Positions 26,602-34,646 of a stretch of DNA of 64,000 bases are shown here, one piece after another. Numbering within the stretch: position 1 is the stretch's first letter; each line of letters begins with the position of its first letter. This DNA is from Bacillota bacterium. GTDB taxonomy: Bacteria; Bacillota; Clostridia; Lachnospirales; Lachnospiraceae. Under the pieces are notes generated by a model. That model was not told the DNA's origin. It was given only the letters and a program-made list of their open reading frames with translations, and ran no database searches. Position numbers and translations under genes: made by a program. The stretch spans positions 1-64,000 of the forward strand of contig JAFAGA010000028.1 in assembly GCA_023423045.1 (NCBI GenBank). Direction: 5' to 3'.

Positions 26602-27492
26602 TCATGCTGGAAAAGAAAGCTCTGTCAGGCTGTCGATAAAATACTGGGCGGCATCGGATAACGGAATATCCGTATTATGAGCAGCTACCAGTCTGCGGGA
26701 AGGGATCTCCCGATCCGTATGAATCACAGCCAGCTCGCTGAGTTCCTTAACACAGAAATCAGGAAGAAAGGCGATTCCAAGACCTATTTTTGCAAGGTCA
26801 ATGAGCAGATCATTGCTGCTGAGTTCAATGGCGGGAACCAGATCCAGAGAATTCTCTAAGAAGAGATTATGCAGGAACATACTGGTGGTGGAACGCTTAT
26901 CCAGCATCAGAATCGGATACTGCTGCAGCTCTGCCAGCCCGATGGGTCGGTCGGTCAAAGGAAAAGCCTCCGGGTTGGCGATAAAAATATCACGAAATTC
27001 CTTCACAGGAAGGATTTGCATCATATTATTCAGAGCGGAGTTGGGGGAGTTGGTTACGATGACATCCACATCATTACGCTCCAGCAGCTTGGCGCACTGC
27101 AAAGAGGTGGCATTGGTGACCTTGATATGAATATTCGGATATTTCTTATGGAAATTATTCAGGTAGGGTACCAGATAGTAGCGGCAGATGGTATCGCTTG
27201 CTCCGATTCTTAGCTGGACACCGCTCTTGGGATCGGTACAGAGCTGGTTCTCCCCACGGCTGATGAGATTAATGGCAGGCTCGACATGCTTTAATAACAG
27301 TTCCCCCTCCTTGGTTAACGCTACCCGCTTGGTACTGCGGATAAAGAGGGTTTGGTTCAGGCGCTTCTCCAGGGTCTTGATGGACTGGCTTACAGCGGAC
27401 TGGGAGATATAGAGGGTTTCCGCGGCCTCAGAAAAGCTCAGGCTCTTTGCTACTTGATAAAATACCTTGTACAGTTCATAATTAATATCCAT
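26602..27492 (-). CDS. LysR-family transcriptional regulator (296 aa)
   Basis: N-terminal winged helix-turn-helix (ELYKVFYQVAKSLSFSEAAE, LYISQSAVSQSIKTLEKRL) followed by a periplasmic-binding-like effector domain (GVQLRIGASDTICRYYLVPY, VTNATSLQCAKLLERNDVDV). The start at 27492 sits 7 nt from GGAGGA; longer in-frame readings lack a site. It is divergent from purL (193 nt apart) and convergent with mgsA. LysR proteins usually control the divergent gene, but purine genes are not common targets, so the target is open. The effector domain resembles the CysB/CbbR group in general layout only. Confidence 0.92.
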   Translation of the reverse strand: MDINYELYKVFYQVAKSLSFSEAAETLYISQSAVSQSIKTLEKRLNQTLFIRSTKRVALTKEGELLLKHVEPAINLISRGENQLCTDPKSGVQLRIGASDTICRYYLVPYLNNFHKKYPNIHIKVTNATSLQCAKLLERNDVDVIVTNSPNSALNNMMQILPVKEFRDIFIANPEAFPLTDRPIGLAELQQYPILMLDKRSTTSMFLHNLFLENSLDLVPAIELSSNDLLIDLAKIGLGIAFLPDFCVKELSELAVIHTDREIPSRRLVAAHNTDIPLSDAAQYFIDSLTELSFPA

Positions 27493-27594
27493 GGTTTTTT
27501 CCTCCGAATTAGGGTGTTCCGTGTTAGTATTTTGAATGCTTTCGGCAGTCAGCTTCATTAGCAAACCTAATAAAAGGATTAACATATATTAATT

Positions 27595-27622
27595 TTGATT
27601 ATAAGTCATGTTATGCTATAAT
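27595..27622 (+). promoter_or_regulatory. purL promoter
   Basis: TTGATT (27595-27600), 16 bp, TATAAT (27617-27622). The leader of about 55 nt holds only a small GGGA/TCCC hairpin; no purine riboswitch is visible. Confidence 0.6.
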
Positions 27623-27684
27623 GCAAGAGAATGATTAGCCATAGGGAGTCATCCCGATAGGATTGCGATAGAATGGGGGTTTTT

Positions 27685-30600
27685 ATGAATAACGTAAGAA
27701 GAATTTATGTGGAAAAAAAGACACCATATGCGGTAAGAGCAGAAGAATTGAGAACGGAGCTGCGGAGCTATCTGGGGATCAGAGAGCCCCTGGCGGTCCG
27801 TGTTTTAATCCGCTATGATATAGAAAATGTCAGCGAAGGGACTTACCGGGGTTCCCTGGGAACGGTTTTCTGTGAGCCTCCCTTGGATATGCTGTATGAG
27901 GAACGTTTCCCTTCCGGTGGTGGGGACCGGATTTTTACCGTGGAATATCTTCCGGGGCAATTTGATCAAAGGGCGGATTCTGCGCAGCAGTGTGTGAAGC
28001 TGCTGAATGAGAAGGAGGAACCGGTAATTCGTTCGGCCACCACCTATGTCCTGTCCGGTGAATTGTCCCAGGAAGAGTTTGAGCGCATTAAGGGCTATTG
28101 CATCAATCCGGTGGATTCCAGGGAGGCGGAGGAAAGCAAGCCTGAGACCCTGGTAGTACAGTTTATGGAGCCGGAGGACGTCATAATTTTGGAGGGCTTT
28201 GCGCAGCTGGAAGAAGAGAAGTTGCAGGAACTGTACGAAAGCCTGAATTTAGCTATGACTTTCCGGGATTTTAAGCATATACAGAATTATTTTCGTGGGG
28301 ATGAAATGAGGGATCCCTCTATGACGGAGATACGTGTGCTGGACACCTATTGGTCCGATCACTGCCGCCATACTACCTTTTTGACGGAACTGAAGGAAAT
28401 TCATATTGAGGAAGGATATTACACGGAGCCGATCCGGGCGGCCTATCTCAGCTATCTTGGAGAAAGAGAGAAGCTGTATGCCGGCAGGGAGGACAAATAC
28501 ATCTCCCTGATGGATCTGGCACTGGTGGCGATGAAAAAGCTGAGGGCGGACGGCAAATTGGAGGATATGGAGATATCCGACGAAATCAACGCCTGCTCCA
28601 TCATCGTTCCGGTAGAAATTGACGGAAGGACGGAGGAATGGCTGGTATTCTTTAAGAATGAAACCCATAACCATCCGACGGAAATTGAACCTTTCGGCGG
28701 CGCGGCAACCTGTCTGGGCGGCGCGATCCGGGATCCTTTATCCGGCAGGGGATATGTCTATCAGGCAATGCGTGTGACAGGAGCGGCGGACCCCACGATT
28801 CCGGTTAAGGATACTATGAAGGGTAAGCTGGCCCAGAGGAAGATTTGCACCGGTGCGGCGGCAGGCTATAGCTCTTACGGCAATCAGATTGGTCTTGCAA
28901 CCGGTCTTGTGGATGAGGTCTATCATCCGAATTATGTGGCCAAACGGCTGGAAATTGGTGCCGTGATGGGTGCGGCACCGCGCAGGAATGTGATCCGCGA
29001 AAATTCCGATCCCGGGGACGCTATCATATTGATGGGAGGAAGAACAGGGCGTGACGGCTGCGGCGGCGCTACCGGTTCCTCCAAAAGCCACACCACCGAA
29101 TCGATTGAGACCTGCGGAGCGGAGGTTCAAAAAGGGAATGCTCCGACGGAGCGTAAGCTTCAGCGTCTGTTTCGCAGGGAAGAGGTGAGCAGGCTGATTA
29201 AAAAATGCAATGATTTCGGAGCAGGCGGTGTGTCGGTTGCCATCGGAGAGCTGGCGGCCGGACTGCGGATTGAGCTGGACAGGGTACCCAAAAAATATAC
29301 CGGACTGGACGGAACGGAATTGGCCATTTCCGAGTCCCAGGAAAGAATGGCGGTTGTGGTTGATCCTAAGGACATTGACAAGATGCTTGCCTTTGCGGAG
29401 GAAGAGAATCTGGAGGCGGTGGTAGTTGCAACGGTGACGGAAAGCCCGCGTCTGGTTATGAGCTGGAGGGGCAGGGAGATTGTGAATATCTCCAGAGCAT
29501 TTTTGGATACCAATGGTGCGCACCAGGAGGCCAGTGCTTCTGTGAGCATTCCTTCCAGGGAGGGCAGTTATTTATCCAAGGGCACCTTAGATTTGACGGG
29601 GAATGTCAGGGAAGATTGGCTGCATACTCTGTCGGATTTGAATGTCTGCTCCAGAAAAGGACTGGTGGAGATGTTCGACAGCTCTATCGGAGCAGGGACC
29701 GTAACGATGCCCTATGGCGGAAAATATCAGCTGTCTCCGATTCAGACCATGACAGCAAAGCTGCCGGTGCTTCAGGGAAATTGTGATACCCTGTCCATGA
29801 TGAGCTATGGCTTTGATCCCTATCTGTCCAGCTGGTCGCCGTTTCACGGATCCGTATATGCGGTAATCTCCTCGGTAGCTAAGATAGTGGCGGCAGGAGG
29901 GGATCATACGGGTATTCGTTTTACCTTTCAGGAGTTCTTTCGGAGGCTGGGAGAGGATCCGAAGCGTTGGGGAGAACCGCTGGCAGCGCTTTTGGGTGCC
30001 TATGATGCTCAAGTTAAGCTGGGGCTTCCCTCCATCGGCGGCAAGGATAGTATGTCCGGCAGCTTTAATGAAATCGATGTGCCTCCGACCCTGGTTTCGT
30101 TTGCGGTGGATATTGCAAAAAGTGGGGATGTTATTACAACAGAGCTGAAGGAAGCGGGAAATGTATTAGTTCAATTTGAGATCCGGAGGGATGGGTATGA
30201 GCTTCCGGATTATGTTCAGACAGCAGGGCTCTATGGTAGAATCACGAAGCTGATGAGAACCGGCAAGATATATTCCGCTTATGCTACGGGCTTTGGCGGC
30301 ATTGCGGAGGCCCTCAGCAAGATGGCCTTTGGCAATATGCTGGGAGTACAGCTTAGGGAGCAGCTTTCCGAAGAGGAATTGTTCCGCCCGGGCTATGGAC
30401 ATATCATAGCCGAGGTTTCGGAAGAAACTGCAAAAGCGCTGGAAAGTCTGGGATTCACGCAGGAGGAATTCAGGTGTCTGGGAACGGTAACACAGGAACA
30501 GGAATTTAGTTACGGTGATACGAAGATTACCTTATCGGAAGCACTGGAGGCCTGGACCGGCACTCTGGAGAAGGTGTATCCCACCCGTTCCCGGGTGGTG

Positions 30601-31467
30601 CAGCAAAAGCTGGAGAGTAGTTTATATGATGGGAAGAAGATATATCTGTCCCGGAACAAGGTGGCAAAGCCGAGGGTGTTTATTCCTGTATTTCCAGGAA
30701 CCAATTGTGAGTACGATTCCCTGAGGGCCTTTGAGGCTGCGGGAGCAGAAGTGACCACCGCCGTATTCAGGAATTTGTCGGAGGATACGATCCGGGAATC
30801 CATAGAGGCATTTGCCAGGGGAATTCAGCAGGCGCAGATACTGATGTTTCCCGGCGGCTTCTCTGCCGGAGATGAGCCCGACGGTTCGGGCAAATTCATT
30901 GCTACGGCTTTTCGCAATGAGAGGCTGAAGGATGCGGTGGATCATCTGCTGAATACGCGGGATGGACTGGTGCTTGGTATCTGTAATGGTTTTCAGGCTC
31001 TGATTAAGCTGGGCCTGGTGCCTTACGGGGAGATCACTCCGCAGCAGGAGACTTCCCCTACTCTGACGACCAATCATATCGGGCGGCATATCTCAAAATC
31101 AGTTTATACCAAGGTGGTCTCAAACAAATCCCCCTGGCTGATGAAAGCGGAGCTGGGGGATGTATATGCGATACCGGCTTCCCACGGAGAGGGGCGTTTT
31201 GTAGCGAGCGAGGAATGGATCAGGACACTGTTCGAGAAGGGGCAGGTGGCGACCCAGTATGTGGATTTGAACGGAAACCCTACGATGGAGGAGGACTACA
31301 ATCCCAACGGCTCCTACTATGCCATTGAAGGCATCACCAGCCCGGACGGAAGGGTGCTGGGCAAGATGGCGCACTCCGAGCGCCGTGGCTCCTCTGTGGC
31401 CGTTAATATTATTGGTAATCAGAATCAGTATATCTTTGAATCCGGTGTGGCGTATTTTAGGGAGTAA
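27685..31467 (+). CDS. purL: Phosphoribosylformylglycinamidine synthase, single-chain (1260 aa)
   Basis: Fourth step of purine synthesis: FGAR + glutamine + ATP to FGAM. The one-chain form fuses an N-terminal PurS-like domain (about 1-170), two AIRS-like halves of the synthetase (NETHNHPTEIEPFGGAATCL and SIGGKDSMSGSFNEIDVPPT) and a C-terminal class I glutaminase (VFIPVFPGTNCEYDSLRAFE; nucleophile Cys1100 in LGICNGFQAL; catalytic His in ASHGEGRFV). It resembles the clostridial one-piece variant of about 1240 aa rather than the Bacillus PurSQL complex. The ATG at 27685 follows GGGGG. It stands alone, away from other pur genes. Confidence 0.97.
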   Translation: MNNVRRIYVEKKTPYAVRAEELRTELRSYLGIREPLAVRVLIRYDIENVSEGTYRGSLGTVFCEPPLDMLYEERFPSGGGDRIFTVEYLPGQFDQRADSAQQCVKLLNEKEEPVIRSATTYVLSGELSQEEFERIKGYCINPVDSREAEESKPETLVVQFMEPEDVIILEGFAQLEEEKLQELYESLNLAMTFRDFKHIQNYFRGDEMRDPSMTEIRVLDTYWSDHCRHTTFLTELKEIHIEEGYYTEPIRAAYLSYLGEREKLYAGREDKYISLMDLALVAMKKLRADGKLEDMEISDEINACSIIVPVEIDGRTEEWLVFFKNETHNHPTEIEPFGGAATCLGGAIRDPLSGRGYVYQAMRVTGAADPTIPVKDTMKGKLAQRKICTGAAAGYSSYGNQIGLATGLVDEVYHPNYVAKRLEIGAVMGAAPRRNVIRENSDPGDAIILMGGRTGRDGCGGATGSSKSHTTESIETCGAEVQKGNAPTERKLQRLFRREEVSRLIKKCNDFGAGGVSVAIGELAAGLRIELDRVPKKYTGLDGTELAISESQERMAVVVDPKDIDKMLAFAEEENLEAVVVATVTESPRLVMSWRGREIVNISRAFLDTNGAHQEASASVSIPSREGSYLSKGTLDLTGNVREDWLHTLSDLNVCSRKGLVEMFDSSIGAGTVTMPYGGKYQLSPIQTMTAKLPVLQGNCDTLSMMSYGFDPYLSSWSPFHGSVYAVISSVAKIVAAGGDHTGIRFTFQEFFRRLGEDPKRWGEPLAALLGAYDAQVKLGLPSIGGKDSMSGSFNEIDVPPTLVSFAVDIAKSGDVITTELKEAGNVLVQFEIRRDGYELPDYVQTAGLYGRITKLMRTGKIYSAYATGFGGIAEALSKMAFGNMLGVQLREQLSEEELFRPGYGHIIAEVSEETAKALESLGFTQEEFRCLGTVTQEQEFSYGDTKITLSEALEAWTGTLEKVYPTRSRVVQQKLESSLYDGKKIYLSRNKVAKPRVFIPVFPGTNCEYDSLRAFEAAGAEVTTAVFRNLSEDTIRESIEAFARGIQQAQILMFPGGFSAGDEPDGSGKFIATAFRNERLKDAVDHLLNTRDGLVLGICNGFQALIKLGLVPYGEITPQQETSPTLTTNHIGRHISKSVYTKVVSNKSPWLMKAELGDVYAIPASHGEGRFVASEEWIRTLFEKGQVATQYVDLNGNPTMEEDYNPNGSYYAIEGITSPDGRVLGKMAHSERRGSSVAVNIIGNQNQYIFESGVAYFRE

Positions 31468-31510
31468 ACATTGATATCCCGAGGCTGAAATAGATTGAAT
31501 TATATTGGTC

Positions 31511-31535
31511 AAATCCCCTCGTTTGAGGGGATTTT
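31511..31535 (+). terminator. purL terminator
   Basis: AAATCCCCTC and GAGGGGATTT form a 10-bp stem with a GTTT loop, then T residues. Confidence 0.9.
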
Positions 31536-31558
31536 CAATGGGAAATATTAATAAAAAA

Positions 31559-31590
31559 CAGAACCTTCGCACAATACGGCGAAGGTTCTG
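31559..31590 (-). terminator. Terminator of the minus-strand sigma operon
   Basis: CAGAACCTTCGC and GCGAAGGTTCTG form a perfect 12-bp stem. Read on the minus strand it is followed by TGTTTTTTATT, so it ends the operon coming from 33542. Confidence 0.9.
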
Positions 31591-31651
31591 TTACAAATGT
31601 GGGGTAGTTGGCTGATTAAACAACGAGAAGCGGTAAGCTGCTCCTCTTATG

Positions 31652-31954
31652 TTAATAAAAGTTGATATGACGGTAGGCTGTATTGATGCAGAAATCCACG
31701 ATTGCCATACCCATGGCAAAGAAGGTCAGCAGGATAATCAATACGAAGGCCGTTTTGTCATAAACTAATTTATCCTGTTGTCTGAAGTTCGCAATCAGGA
31801 TCTCTCCTCCAAGGAAGAGAAAGAGAAGGGGCCAGAGCCGGAATATCAGGTCGTAGGTCATTCCCGGTATGAATAACCGAAGCAGAAAGAGAACGCCGAA
31901 GATAATCAGCATGCCGCCCAGGGTGATGGTACCTACTCGATGAGTCTTTGTCAT
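31652..31954 (-). CDS. Small membrane protein, LiaI/DUF5668-like (100 aa)
   Basis: Three hydrophobic segments: ITLGGMLIIFGVLFLLRLFI, LIFRLWPLLFLFLGGEIL and TAFVLIILLTFFAMGMAIVD. The pattern G-x-L-I-I-x-G-V-L-F-L-L followed by LWPLLFLFLGGEIL is that of the short LiaI/DUF5668-type transmembrane region found in envelope-stress operons of Firmicutes. Its start shares a base with the stop of the preceding gene, so it is translationally coupled. It is the last gene of an ECF sigma/anti-sigma operon, suggesting a role in sensing or answering membrane stress. The function is not established. Confidence 0.75.
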   Translation of the reverse strand: MTKTHRVGTITLGGMLIIFGVLFLLRLFIPGMTYDLIFRLWPLLFLFLGGEILIANFRQQDKLVYDKTAFVLIILLTFFAMGMAIVDFCINTAYRHINFY

Positions 31955-32514
31955 TATTGCAGCCCTCCTTTATCTTCAAGAAAATTATCCTTGTCGAGGG
32001 AATCCAGGTCCTGCTTTTTGCCGCGGATAAGATAGACACCGAAGGCGATGATGGCACATGCCACAAAAAGCTGAGGAATGAGTTGGCCGAGCCGATACAG
32101 GATGGAGAAGGAGACGGAAGGGAATATCGTGGTAATGAGGTCAATAAAGTTATTCCACAGGATACCGAGCCCGATGATAATTAATGCGATGGCCAAAACA
32201 TAGCGGTATTTTGTCTGGATCTCCTTTGCTTTTTCCTTGGCATATTCGGGAAGAATGATGAAATCGTCCTCCTGGGCATAGAACTCGTCATCCGGCATGG
32301 ACCTCAGATTATGAGTATCAAAAAATGCATAGAACCAGATGATCGGCATCAGGAACATCAGCGGGCCAAGCCCTAACCAACTGGATAAAAATATGGTTAG
32401 GAAGAAGAGGGCCATTAAACTGCTGCCCCGCCTCATAAAGCCCATATACATCTGGCCCGCGCCCGGCAGCAGGGAAAAACAAAAGGTTAAAAAGCTACTT
32501 TTCTTTCTGATCAT
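31954..32514 (-). CDS. Membrane protein of the sigma operon, TM2-like start (186 aa)
   Basis: The N-terminal part (FLTFCFSLLPGAGQMYMGFMRRG) has the G-x-G-Q-M-Y-x-G motif of TM2-type membrane proteins, followed by WLGLGPLMFLMPIIWFYAFFD. A charged cytoplasmic stretch (about 70-100, YAQEDDFIILPEYAKEKAKEI) and three further hydrophobic segments follow. It overlaps the anti-sigma gene by 20 nt and the small membrane protein by 1 nt, so the four genes form one coupled operon. It may help the membrane-bound anti-sigma factor detect envelope change; this is inference from position. Confidence 0.7.
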   Translation of the reverse strand: MIRKKSSFLTFCFSLLPGAGQMYMGFMRRGSSLMALFFLTIFLSSWLGLGPLMFLMPIIWFYAFFDTHNLRSMPDDEFYAQEDDFIILPEYAKEKAKEIQTKYRYVLAIALIIIGLGILWNNFIDLITTIFPSVSFSILYRLGQLIPQLFVACAIIAFGVYLIRGKKQDLDSLDKDNFLEDKGGLQ

Positions 32515-33034
32515 AATCAGTTACCTCCATTTTGATAATGTTATTGGAGAAGTCCAACATATTCCTACTGATGTTATTCATTCTGTCCCTGATGGTATCC
32601 GTTAAGGAAACACGGTCTTCTTTTACTGTTTTTGACGGTCTGTAATTCTCCGGATCGGAGATGATGCTGGAGAAATTCATACTCATGAGCAATAAGGCGA
32701 TGGCAGCGATGGCAGCGGTTCCTACCTTGAGACTGTAAAGGAACAGTTGCAGCTGTTTTGACGCCTCTCTTGATTTTATGGCAATTTGTACCTCGGGCCT
32801 TTTGGCAGCCTTCAGGATGTTTTCTTTCATATTGCGCGGAGCAGGGATGATTTCATCGGCCATACAGGTTGCCAGTAACTCGGAGCAATAATTGCAGGAG
32901 CATAAATGCTCTAAAAAAGCTTCCTGTTCCCCGGCAGTCATGGAGTCCCTGGAAAATGCGGTGAGTTCTTCCTGTGAGACATGTCTCGCGTTGGACAAGT
33001 GTGTTCCGTAGGTCACATCTGGCTTGCTACTCAT
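32495..33034 (-). CDS. Zinc-finger (ZAS-type) anti-sigma factor (179 aa)
   Basis: The N-terminal cytoplasmic part contains His43-x3-Cys47-x2-Cys50 (EHLCSCNYCSEL), the HxxxCxxC signature of zinc-associated anti-sigma domains that hold ECF sigma factors inactive. One membrane segment follows (VGTAAIAAIALLLMSMNF, about 107-124), then an outside domain of about 55 residues that would sense the signal. It overlaps the sigma gene by 8 nt. Release of the sigma factor probably requires regulated proteolysis or a conformational change; the signal is unknown. Confidence 0.88.
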   Translation of the reverse strand: MSSKPDVTYGTHLSNARHVSQEELTAFSRDSMTAGEQEAFLEHLCSCNYCSELLATCMADEIIPAPRNMKENILKAAKRPEVQIAIKSREASKQLQLFLYSLKVGTAAIAAIALLLMSMNFSSIISDPENYRPSKTVKEDRVSLTDTIRDRMNNISRNMLDFSNNIIKMEVTDYDQKEK

Positions 33035-33542
33035 TGATCAATTCCCCTTTCCGGTATGTTTTTTGTAACATTGCCCTGGCCCGGTAAATCTGGGTCTGGA
33101 CGGTTTTCAAATTCTTGCCGGTGTTGGCCGCTATCTCAGCAGCCGTCAGCTCCCGGTAAAAATAATCGAATGCTATTTCTCGATACGGTGATTTCAAGCT
33201 GTTACATCGCTCGGATAATTGCCGCTTTACCTCAAGCGCGAGAACACTATCCTCGGGAGAAGGTTCCTTATCCTTCTGTGTGAGGAAATAATCTTCCTCT
33301 GTGGGGATGCTGCGGTGCTCGGCCCGTTTGATAAAATCCAGGCATTTGTTGGTGGCAATACGGCAAAGCCAGGCTTTCTCATATTGCCGGTCGAAGGTGG
33401 GCAAATGCTTATAGGCGGAAAGGAAGGTTTCCTGGGCGAGGTCCTCTGCATCAAAATAATTTTTCACGATCTTATAACAGATCGAGAATATTAAGTTTTG
33501 ATAGGTATCGATGAGATACCCATAATATTGCTCGGTATTAAT
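33027..33542 (-). CDS. ECF sigma factor, probable ATT start (171 aa)
   Basis: Region 2 is complete only if reading begins upstream of the first GTG: the frame gives TEQYYGYLIDTYQNLIFSI, then CYKIVKNYFDAEDLAQETFL with the conserved DAEDLAQETF core contact. Region 4 includes SPYREIAFDYFYRELTAAEI and AANTGKNLKTVQTQIYRARA. No ATG, GTG or TTG lies between the in-frame TGA upstream and residue 26; the only suitable codon is ATT at 33542-33540, 8 nt from GGGAGG. A start at GTG 33467 would lose region 2.1. It heads the operon with its anti-sigma factor. Confidence 0.85.
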   Translation of the reverse strand: MNTEQYYGYLIDTYQNLIFSICYKIVKNYFDAEDLAQETFLSAYKHLPTFDRQYEKAWLCRIATNKCLDFIKRAEHRSIPTEEDYFLTQKDKEPSPEDSVLALEVKRQLSERCNSLKSPYREIAFDYFYRELTAAEIAANTGKNLKTVQTQIYRARAMLQKTYRKGELINE

Positions 33543-33573
33543 TACTTCCGCCTCCCTTCACCCTGCAAATATA

Positions 33574-33602
33574 ATAACGAAAGCCTCCTCAAAATATCTT
33601 CA
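33574..33602 (-). promoter_or_regulatory. Possible ECF-type autoregulatory promoter
   Basis: On the minus strand TGAAGA (33602-33597), 17 bp and CGTTAT (33579-33574) lie about 30 nt before the sigma start. This is close to ECF promoters (TGAAAC, 16-17 bp, CGTA/C) and would give autoregulation. The match is partial. Confidence 0.35.
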
Positions 33603-33641
33603 ATATTTTTCGTTTCGTTGAAAAAGATTTTTCCGGTCTTC

Positions 33642-33734
33642 TGACATAGGGCCTATCAGCATGTCACCGTTCAGCCTGCGAAATTCTGAACGGTAACACA
33701 TAGCATCCGTCCGATGCCTGTACAGAGAAGCTGT
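33642..33734 (-). other. Array of four hairpins between a small ORF and the sigma promoter
   Basis: In succession (plus coordinates): TGACAT/ATGTCA (33642-33666), ACCGTTCAG/CTGAACGGT (33666-33694), GCATC/GATGC (33703-33717) and ACAG/CTGT (33722-33734). The first two touch end to end. No gene is seen here. It could be a structured leader, a small RNA or remnants of palindromic repeats. Confidence 0.4.
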
Positions 33735-33765
33735 GGTATGTCACCCCAGTTTGGCCATACACCTT

Positions 33766-33864
33766 TTAGAGCCCCGCCGAAAAAAAGAGGCGGTCTGGTT
33801 GAATAAAAGCAAGGATAATAAAAATAAAACAGCGATTAGAATTAATTTGAAAAGCTTCTTCATG
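33766..33864 (-). CDS. Possible 32-aa hydrophobic small protein
   Basis: ATG at 33864 lies 5 nt from GGAGGG, a strong ribosome site, and opens a 32-residue frame (MKKLFKLISNRC, then the hydrophobic FIFIILAFI, ending RLFFSAGL). One membrane segment is predicted. A hairpin GATGCC/GGCATC (33882-33899) lies just upstream. It precedes the hairpin array and the sigma operon on the same strand. No homologue is recognised. It may be a small membrane peptide or a leader peptide; it could also be chance. Confidence 0.35.
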   Translation of the reverse strand, partial: HEEAFQINSNRCFIFIILAFIQPDRLFFSAGL

Positions 33865-34163
33865 GGTTCCCTCCATTCATGATGCCGTATCAGGCATCGA
33901 AAACAAATTAGCTGTCCGGCTGTTCACACTGTCTAACAAGCCCGTTCGATTCATGAAAACGAGGAATCCGTATTTTTATCTTCAAAATAAATAAAAATAG
34001 TAGAAACCATTTCTTTACATTAATTGTTATATCCATTTTATCATAATACATTCCGGGAAAACGGACAATAGCTGTTGATTCGGAGTTCTCTTGCGCTTTC
34101 CGGAGTATTATGCTAGATTAAAAAAAGAAAAACGGAATCTAGTACATAAGGAATGGTGATAAA

Positions 34164-34628
34164 ATGCTGGAAGTAAAGTTCTATGACCAGGTGGAGGATG
34201 AGCTGCTCAAATTTGCAGTGATCGTATCCAAAATGAATGAGAAATGGGTGTTCTGCAAGCATAAAAAGAGAAATACTTACGAGCTTCCCGGAGGCCATCG
34301 GGAGCCAGGAGAAAACATCATGGATGCAGCGCACCGGGAATTAAAGGAGGAAACCGGTGCACTGGAGTATGAGTTGACTCCGGTATCTGTTTACAGCGTC
34401 ACAAGAACGGAGGATGATAAGCCGCAGGATGAGAGCTTTGGTTTGCTTTGTTTTGCAAAGATTCACAGCCTTGGCCCGCTGCCTGCGGCCTATGAGATGG
34501 AACGGGTGGAGCTTATGGATCAGATGCCGGAGGAATGCACCTATCCGCTGATACAGCCGGTATTGCTGGAGAAGGTCAAAAGCTTTCTGGCTGCCCATCG
34601 GATGAGCGATTCTGGGCAGGACCAATAA
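34164..34628 (+). CDS. NUDIX hydrolase (154 aa)
   Basis: The Nudix box is complete: GGHREPGENIMDAAHRELKE followed by ETGAL (G-x5-E-x7-R-E-x-x-E-E-x-G). The enzyme cleaves nucleoside diphosphate-X compounds with divalent metal. RNTYELPGG and YSVTR before and after are typical of MutT/8-oxo-dGTP-like members, but the substrate cannot be fixed. The start follows a weak AAGGAATGG site. It is convergent with the chemotaxis receptor gene on the other strand, ending 18 nt from it. Confidence 0.92.
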   Translation: MLEVKFYDQVEDELLKFAVIVSKMNEKWVFCKHKKRNTYELPGGHREPGENIMDAAHRELKEETGALEYELTPVSVYSVTRTEDDKPQDESFGLLCFAKIHSLGPLPAAYEMERVELMDQMPEECTYPLIQPVLLEKVKSFLAAHRMSDSGQDQ

Positions 34629-34646
34629 GCGCTGTTTTTCTTCCAA

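Noticed and set aside
27623..27684. Purine riboswitch in the purL leader
   Set aside because: The leader is only about 55 nt and lacks the conserved purine-aptamer loops.
28738..29523. 261-aa minus-strand frame inside purL
   Set aside because: Shadow of a conserved PurL segment; no ribosome site and no recognisable domain.
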